Shown here one piece after another: positions 59,098 to 64,000 of a stretch of DNA of 64,000 nt. This DNA is from Durusdinium trenchii. Lineage: Eukaryota; Sar; Dinophyceae; Suessiales; Symbiodiniaceae. The stretch is taken from positions 1,479,455 through 1,543,454 of the forward strand of contig CAXAMN010025250.1 in assembly GCA_963970005.1 (NCBI GenBank), in the 5' to 3' direction. The notes under the pieces are model-generated. The model was given only the letters and a program-made list of their open reading frames with translations. It was not told the DNA's origin and ran no database searches. Every line of letters begins with the position of its first letter. Position 1 is the stretch's first letter. The position numbers and the translations under genes are program-made.

Positions 59098-59916
59098 CAC
59101 ATCTCGGCGCCAATCTTCTCGAGTGCGACCAATCATCGACGGTGGCCAAAACGACCTGACGCTCGATGTGGAGCGCGGCCAACCGACCGACGATGGTGGG
59201 ACAAAAGAGGCAGAACTTGGGTGAGCTTTGAGGGTAGGAAGCCTGAATCCAAGTAGCCTTTGACTCACTAACATGGAAGTGGATGGCATGGTCCCTTCAG
59301 GTTTTTGAGTGATCAACTTGGTCAACACCAGTTGTTGGGTGACCCATGCTTGTTGATGTGGCAGAAGAGCCATTTAGTCTCCCTGAACTTGAAGTTTGCT
59401 TAGAAAGATTGACAGAGTGCCCCTGTCAAACTTGAAAGCTTGTTGCGGTATCTCTTTGACTATAGGAACATGATGGAAGGATGCCACCTATTTGTGGTTG
59501 GTGACCGCTGGCATCCGCTAGCACATGCTAGGTCCAAAAGAATCTGGCTAAAAATAACAGATACTGTCCCAGGAGTTGTCCCACGGTCCTTTCAGAAGGT
59601 GCTTGAGGAGGGGTGTATGTGGAAGAACGTGAACGAACATGGAGTCGTTGGGCCTTCAGAGCTTTGGGCGATCTACTCCTCAGGGCCTCATCTCACAGAC
59701 ATCAGATATCAGATGTTCAGTTGTCAAAGAAAAGAACGAACACGTAAGGGGTTTGCGGGTTACCAGTGCTTTTCTGAAAAACTGACTGCCATAGGCTTGA
59801 ACACATGTTCAAAGCACCCTGTTTCAAGAAGGGTCATGTCACAATGTTCAGCTTCAAACAAAGGTGCAGGTACTTGTTCAGCACCTCGTGTCCAGTCCGC
59901 AAATCATCATGTTTGA
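59098..59916 (+). CDS. two-exon hypothetical gene (about 200 aa recovered)
   Basis: Exon 59098-59220 (acceptor TTTGCTCAG) reads RPIIDGGQNDLTLDVERGQP, TDDGGTKEAELG and ends at consensus donor GTGAGC. Exon 59439-59916 (acceptor CTTGAAAG) continues in the matching phase: LLRYLFDYRNMMEGCHLFVV, GDRWHPLAHARSKRIWLKIT, DTVPGVVPRSFQKVLEEGCM, WKNVNEHGVVGPSELWAIYS, then a Lys/Arg/Cys-rich end to TGA. The second exon is 159 codons, one of the longest well-biased frames in the window. An acidic N-terminal part followed by a compact domain. I do not recognise the fold; 5' exons not found. Confidence 0.66.
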
Positions 59917-60193
59917 ACAACTCATGGATGGCCCGGTTCTGCGGATGAAAAAGAAAAACCTCCGGACATGCCGCAGCCCATATGAGACCTGCGCCGTCCG
60001 GCGTGCCGCGGCTCCAAAGGAGCTGATGGCGCCTGGAGGCATGATTGGACTGATCGGTCGTTGGCGTGTCATGAATGATTGGGTAGACCAAGGACTTCTT
60101 GGAAGCTTACTCCCCTGCAGATTAGAACACCAAACACACTGGGTTGTAGGGAAGAACAGTCTTCCACGGGTCATTTCTCAGGTTCCTTGTTAG
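59834..60193. CDS. open on both strands
   Basis: Minus from 60091: LIWAAACPEVFLFHPQNRAI, HELFKHDDLRTGHEVLNKYL. Plus from 59864: FEQLMDGPVLRMKKKNLRTC, RRAAAPKELMAPGGMIGLIG. The plus strand would overlap the end of 59098-59916 in another frame; the minus frame looks slightly better. Confidence 0.33.
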
Positions 60194-60453
60194 TTTCCGG
60201 GAGATAACCGGGCCTGCGCGGGGTCGATCGTGTTTCGTTAGCCTGTAATGGCTGCTAAGATGCTTCAGCAACTTATATATCACCTGGTTCAAGACGAGAG
60301 AACTGATGTGTTTGTGCCAGCTTTACATCGTGCATACCTTTGCTAGCAAAATTTGGCTGTCAACTTGATTAGGTGGCCCTTTGGGTTTCACATGCTTCAC
60401 AAGCATGTGCTTTACTTACTCCGACTGTATGGCTGTATGGCACTCCGACTCAG

Positions 60454-60544
60454 CAGAGACAAACACCGCGACGGACGAGTCTCCGCACCGAACCGACGAG
60501 TCGTCCGCACCGATCCGGTCGACAGGCGATCCAGTTGAATGGAG
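60454..60544 (+). CDS. internal exon, Thr/Ser/Asp-rich
   Basis: Acceptor CCGACTCAG at 60453 opens with two bases: ETNTATDESPHRTDESSAPI, RSTGDPVEW, donor GTGAGA at 60545. Polar, disordered. Other frames are also open here. Confidence 0.48.
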
Positions 60545-60734
60545 GTGAGACCGCAACTCTGCAGGAGCACGGCGATGTGTTTGCGATCCTTTGAAGTCTA
60601 AGATCGAAGCTGATTGTATGTCGTTTTGCACCCCTAATTGTTTAGAACGTTTATGTTCTTCTAGGTTTCATGATGTTTCATGTTTTGGTGAATTGTCATT
60701 GCTCAAGTTGTCGTATTCGTTCCTTTTCCCACAG

Positions 60735-60803
60735 CTAGTCGGGGGCACAAATCCTACTTTTGAGCTAGAAAAGCATACTGTCAAGGACGCGCAAGCTTTC
60801 TAG
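60735..60803 (+). CDS. terminal exon (22 codons)
   Basis: A very strong acceptor (CCTTTTCCCACAG, 60734), phase 0: LVGGTNPTFELEKHTVKDAQ, AF-TAG. Confidence 0.52.
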   Translation, partial: LVGGTNPTFELEKHTVKDAQAF

Positions 60804-60809
60804 TACAGG

Positions 60810-61585
60810 ACCTCAAAGTAGATGGCACAGACCCCCAGTTGTCCTTTCTAGGTTTCGGGTTCATATTTTCACCACCAAACTTGGAGATCGTGCCATCTAT
60901 ATACTCTGAAATCATTATACCGCATTTCAGTGTTTGTGGCAAACTTGAGAGGATTCGTTGCTTCATTGGAAGAGATGGCAGGCATCGATAGGCATGCCGC
61001 ACAGCCAAAGAAGTTTTCACTCAACCAGATAACAGCTTGAAAGAAAATTGATTTGCAGACATGGCTTTTGCTAGCAGCCAGCCATAGCTAACCAATCAAT
61101 ATTCTTTGCAAACATGGAATTGGTAACAGATCCAAACCATTCAGAAAATTGATCTTGATAAGGCCAAGACAATTGAAGCTGTCACAGCTCTTGCTCCGCT
61201 GATGTGAAACAAGGTTTTTCCCTACCTACTCACAGAAGAAGACACTGAAGGCTCACAGAGATCAGACCAGAAGGCTTTGAGCAAAAACGAGAGAGGGCAA
61301 AGTCATCCGAAGAAGAGTGGTCGAGGCACCGATCTGATGGAAGGCAATGATTGCACTGATCAATGAAAGGCGTTGCATTCTAGTGAGGGGCATTATCGGC
61401 GGTGATTCTAGTACCTGATTTTGAAAAGAAACACACAATGTTTCGTGTGTGTTTGGAAGTGTGGTAGCAGTTTAAGAAGTCGATAATGTCAAAACAAAAA
61501 TATGTAGGGTCTCCGTCATGAGTATTTTAATCGTATATACATACTCGGGATTAGTAAGGGTGTGGTCTTGGGGGGCTGACAAAAC
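60810..61585. other. no supported gene
   Basis: AT-rich spacer. One 79-codon minus frame at 60781-61020 without splice support. Confidence 0.4.
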
Positions 61586-61588
61586 GAT

Positions 61589-61783
61589 GTGTTGACATGG
61601 GATTTCACGTTGGTAGCATTGCTTTTAAGGCTTGTATCCTCATTATCAAGGTTTTCAAATGAAGATGCGAGCCGCGAGAGCATCACAAAAGTTGAAAGTC
61701 TCATGTACCAAAATCCTTGGCCTGGTAAAACGTGTGTTTTTGTTATATACCCTGAGAACTTTCAATCAGCTTGCAAAACGTGA
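61589..61783 (+). CDS. hypothetical ORF (64 aa)
   Basis: Hydrophobic start FTLVALLLRLVSSLSRFSNE, then DASRESITKVESLMYQNPWP to TGA. Could be a signal-peptide-like N-terminus, but the start is not firm. Confidence 0.38.
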   Translation: MLTWDFTLVALLLRLVSSLSRFSNEDASRESITKVESLMYQNPWPGKTCVFVIYPENFQSACKT

Positions 61784-61877
61784 CATGCGAACTTGCAGTC
61801 TGACCATCTCTTGTTTGACACATGTGCAAACACCTCGTTTGCAGGAGCTGGAGCTTGCATTTTTTTGGGGTCCTGGC

Positions 61878-62438
61878 TTACACCCTCGCATGGGGGAATG
61901 AGGTTGGGCGGCACAGCTTTATTGCAGGACAGCCCCTTGGCAGAATCCCCCCCATGGTCCATGCATGTCCACACCCTGGTACATTCAGAGACACTATTTT
62001 CAGGGCTTGCGCGTTTTCAAATCCAACATCCTCAGTGACCAGATACCTCCAAGATGAACCTACTGTCCACATGGTCCAGGAATATGTGTTATATTTGTTC
62101 AATTTCCACCTGGGCATGCTGCACCCACGGGTATGCTGAGCATGCTGAGACCTGGTTAATGCACCACCTCGATGTACCTGGTTCTGAGAGTAAGAAGGCA
62201 ACAAGCGAGATCCAGCCACTAGCGGATACGTGGCCAATGTCAAGATGTGTGAAAATAGAGGGAAGAAACGCGCATTATATACCCTATACAGCTCCAAGTA
62301 CCTTCTTAGAAGGTGTTTGGGAAGGGTTTTAAGTTTAGAGGGTCCAAATACCTTCTGAGGAGTAAAGACAAAGGACAAATCTCGAGCGTTCACCTCTAAT
62401 GCACAGATCTCCAAGGGTTCCCCAAGATTTACCCTCAC
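61878..62438 (-). CDS. longest minus ORF of the 3' end (186 aa)
   Basis: ATG at 62438: GEPLEICALEVNARDLSFVF, LLRRYLELYRVYNARFFPLF, SSWRYLVTEDVGFENAQALK, GCGHAWTMGGILPRGCPAIK. It runs through an ACCTTCTTAGAAGGT foldback remnant (62297), reading it as protein, which weakens the N-terminal part. A plus frame of 105 codons (61822-62139, VGRHSFIAGQPLGRIPPMVH) is antisense. Confidence 0.4.
   Translation of the reverse strand: MRVNLGEPLEICALEVNARDLSFVFTPQKVFGPSKLKTLPKHLLRRYLELYRVYNARFFPLFSHILTLATYPLVAGSRLLPSYSQNQVHRGGALTRSQHAQHTRGCSMPRWKLNKYNTYSWTMWTVGSSWRYLVTEDVGFENAQALKIVSLNVPGCGHAWTMGGILPRGCPAIKLCRPTSFPHARV
62297..62360. mobile_element. foldback remnant, ACCTTCTTAGAAGGT type
   Basis: ACCTTCTTAGAAGGT at 62299-62313, then AGAGGGTCCAAATACCTTCT. 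Related copies at 51706-51735 and 62919-62958 share the AGAAGGTA and GGACCCTCCAA words. Confidence 0.5.
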
Positions 62439-62503
62439 ACGGGAGAATGTGGTTTTGAGCTAATCCTATAGCTGCTGAGTAGCTACACCTGGCACCCCCA
62501 CAG

Positions 62504-62655
62504 CCGAACCGCCGACAGCCAGCCGGTTCGTTCGCTGGAGGTTTCACCCGTTGGGGATCGTGGCATTGCAGGGATTGAGCGATGACTTGTACAGCACCTT
62601 GGTCACCGGATTTCACAGATTTGAATCCAAGGGCCTTGGGGAGCGGTCTTTTTAA
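62504..62655 (+). CDS. terminal exon, hypothetical (49 aa)
   Basis: Acceptor GCACCCCCACAG at 62503 opens with two bases: EPPTASRFVRWRFHPLGIVA, LQGLSDDLYSTLVTGFHRFE, SKGLGERSF-TAA. A minus frame (62335-62616) overlaps but is Cys/Gly-rich. Confidence 0.5.
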
Positions 62656-62708
62656 ATGTTCACAGACACAGGCCCCATGGCGTGCCGCTCTCTATTTTGC
62701 TCCTTCTG

Positions 62709-62924
62709 TTAAGTTCTTTTGCGGAGGTTGGGGGTTGGAGGTTTGAGGTGTGTGGGGGGGGTAAAGATGGGACAGACAAAAAGACATTGAGACTGCTTAA
62801 GGCTTAAGGGCTTGGGATGCCAAAAACACTTATTTGATCTTATTTGTGATGTTTGGATAGCTCGATTCACAAGCCGCTCTGCATCAGACACGCGCCAGTG
62901 ACGAAGGGCTCTTAGGATCCACAT
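62709..62924 (-). CDS. hypothetical ORF (71 aa)
   Basis: ATG at 62924: MWILRALRHWRVSDAERLVN, RAIQTSQIRSNKCFWHPKPL, then Pro/Thr-rich to a stop. Starts beside an ACCTTCTCAAAAGGTAC foldback copy. Confidence 0.38.
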   Translation of the reverse strand: MWILRALRHWRVSDAERLVNRAIQTSQIRSNKCFWHPKPLSLKQSQCLFVCPIFTPPTHLKPPTPNLRKRT

Positions 62925-63043
62925 ACCTTCTCAAAAGGTACTTGGACCCTCCAAACTGACACAAAAGTGTCGAACACATCACCGTACCTCAGAGGGTAGC
63001 AGTGGATCCATAAGGCCTTGTACAATTAAACCCTTGGCCGCAG

Positions 63044-63271
63044 CAGACGCATCCAGCTGAGCACCATTTGGCGCACTACTCACCGGTGTGGGGGCATGGA
63101 ACAGTGGAAGAGCCTGATAACGGTGAAGAAGTCACTCAGCTCAGGCAGCATACAGCGGTAGACCGGGGCCCAACCAGGGCCCAACCAACGGATGATCCAG
63201 AGGCAGGAACTCAAAATCGAAGCGGTTGGGAAGGGACCTTCACTCCCAACACGCCCATTCCAAGAACCTGA
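63044..63271 (+). CDS. terminal exon, polar (75 aa)
   Basis: Acceptor CTTGGCCGCAG at 63043, phase 0: QTHPAEHHLAHYSPVWGHGT, VEEPDNGEEVTQLRQHTAVD, RGPTRAQPTDDPEAGTQNRS to TGA. GGGCCCAACCA is tandemly duplicated (63169, 63179). Confidence 0.52.
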   Translation, partial: QTHPAEHHLAHYSPVWGHGTVEEPDNGEEVTQLRQHTAVDRGPTRAQPTDDPEAGTQNRSGWEGTFTPNTPIPRT

Positions 63272-63356
63272 AATCGCAGCAGGCCTCCATGTTCCCCGAA
63301 GTGACTTCCAAGTTTGGGGTCAACCATTTGCTTGTGCACTGCCACCACGTGCTCAG

Positions 63357-63549
63357 GATCTGGCCGTGTCCGCGTGCGTCCGCGCAACTGGCGCTGCGGC
63401 GAGACTGGAAGCAGCTTGATGCATTCGGCGGTTCAGCCGCCGTGCGTGGGGAACGTTTGCAACTTGGACTGACAAATGGCTGGGGATTCCCGGAGCTGAC
63501 GCCTTCTTTTTCTCATCTTAATTTGAGAGATTTGGGCCAACGACGCTAA
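63357..63549 (+). CDS. terminal exon, hypothetical (64 aa)
   Basis: Acceptor CGTGCTCAG at 63356 opens with one base: IWPCPRASAQLALRRDWKQL, DAFGGSAAVRGERLQLGLTN, GWGFPELTPSFSHLNLRDLG to TAA. GC-rich third positions. Confidence 0.5.
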
Positions 63550-63837
63550 CCAGGACCCTGTGTGAAACCACACTTTGGGACTGTGCGTGGGGTGTGGGGG
63601 TGTGGGGGTGTGGGTGCTTAGCCTTAAGCTTCAGTGGCAGCAGCGTTTGGACGCACTTGCCACTACTGGTTCACCTGGACTTGTTGCTCCCACCCAGGTG
63701 CTGGTCCCTTGTCACGGAGCGGTGACATGGCGACCTGGGAGGCGGTTCGCATCGTGCGCGTGGGAATCTACCAACTTTGAGTCTTGGCGCGATGGGAGGC
63801 TGCGACGGGAGGTTGGGGGGGCGGTTACTAACGGGAG

Positions 63838-64000
63838 GGCTCCCTTTTTTTTTCACCCTTCAACAATGTTTTTTTCACCCTCCCTTTTTTTCCCACCCTC
63901 GAAACCTTCTTTTTTCACCCTCAAAAATCATTTTTTCCCCACCCTGTGGAACCTTTTTTTTTCACCCTTCGAAAACCTGTTTTTTTCACCCTGCACCCTG
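63838..64000. repeat. T-run/CACCCT degenerate tandem repeat
   Basis: At least seven copies of T6-9 followed by CACCCT, CCCACCCT or CACCCTTC, spaced 18-30 bases and separated by (C)GAAA(A)CCT-like linkers, running off the window end. Confidence 0.75.

Noticed and set aside
1..64000. Dinoflagellate spliced-leader relic sequences at 5' ends of genes
   Set aside because: I looked for the CCATTTTGGCTCAAG-like core in both orientations and saw only partial matches (for example GGCTCAAAAC near 36886 and CCATTTTGGGG at 12533), none convincing.

Overview
The window looks like nuclear DNA of a dinoflagellate, most likely Symbiodiniaceae. Protein-like segments are short, scattered and bounded by AG and GT (sometimes GC), with strong T-rich acceptor tracts. 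Between them lie repeats built on a 21-base unit containing CTACTAG, foldback elements and microsatellites. There are no bacterial-style operons, Shine-Dalgarno sites, tRNA or rRNA genes, and no complete organelle gene. Two 10-base N runs (2546-2555 and 52750-52759) mark assembly gaps inside repeats. Lineage and most gene calls are inference from reading frames; no homology search was possible.

Layout. The first 4.4 kb holds the clearest multi-exon gene, on the minus strand. It is a divergent protein with a P-x-C-x-S-W-x-x-x-S-R-G block that I tentatively compare to a cytosine-5 methyltransferase fold, followed by a basic middle and an acidic tail. From 5 to 13 kb there are short plus-strand exons, including a phase-consistent three-exon gene (5282-6116) and a two-helix membrane segment (6862-7048). 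From 13 to 17 kb it is mostly intergenic, with a 265-bp foldback. From 17 to 36 kb there are many exon-like segments, among them 17604-18066 and 24662-25439, where exon phases agree across introns. From 36 to 41 kb it is repeat-rich: 21-mers, CTCTAGA-type low complexity and a triple snap-back repeat. From 41 to 54 kb there are more exons, a decayed C5 DNA methyltransferase (46.9-47.4 kb), a 230-base array of 21-mers, a CTA/CTG triplet tract with a gap, and a partly duplicated decayed gene. From 54 to 64 kb is the densest coding stretch, including the two-exon gene 59098-59916, and it ends in T-run/CACCCT repeats.

Most products have no family I recognise. The only recognisable enzymology is the methyltransferase relic and the methyltransferase-like minus gene. 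Where sense and antisense frames are both open I say so, and confidence is lowered.
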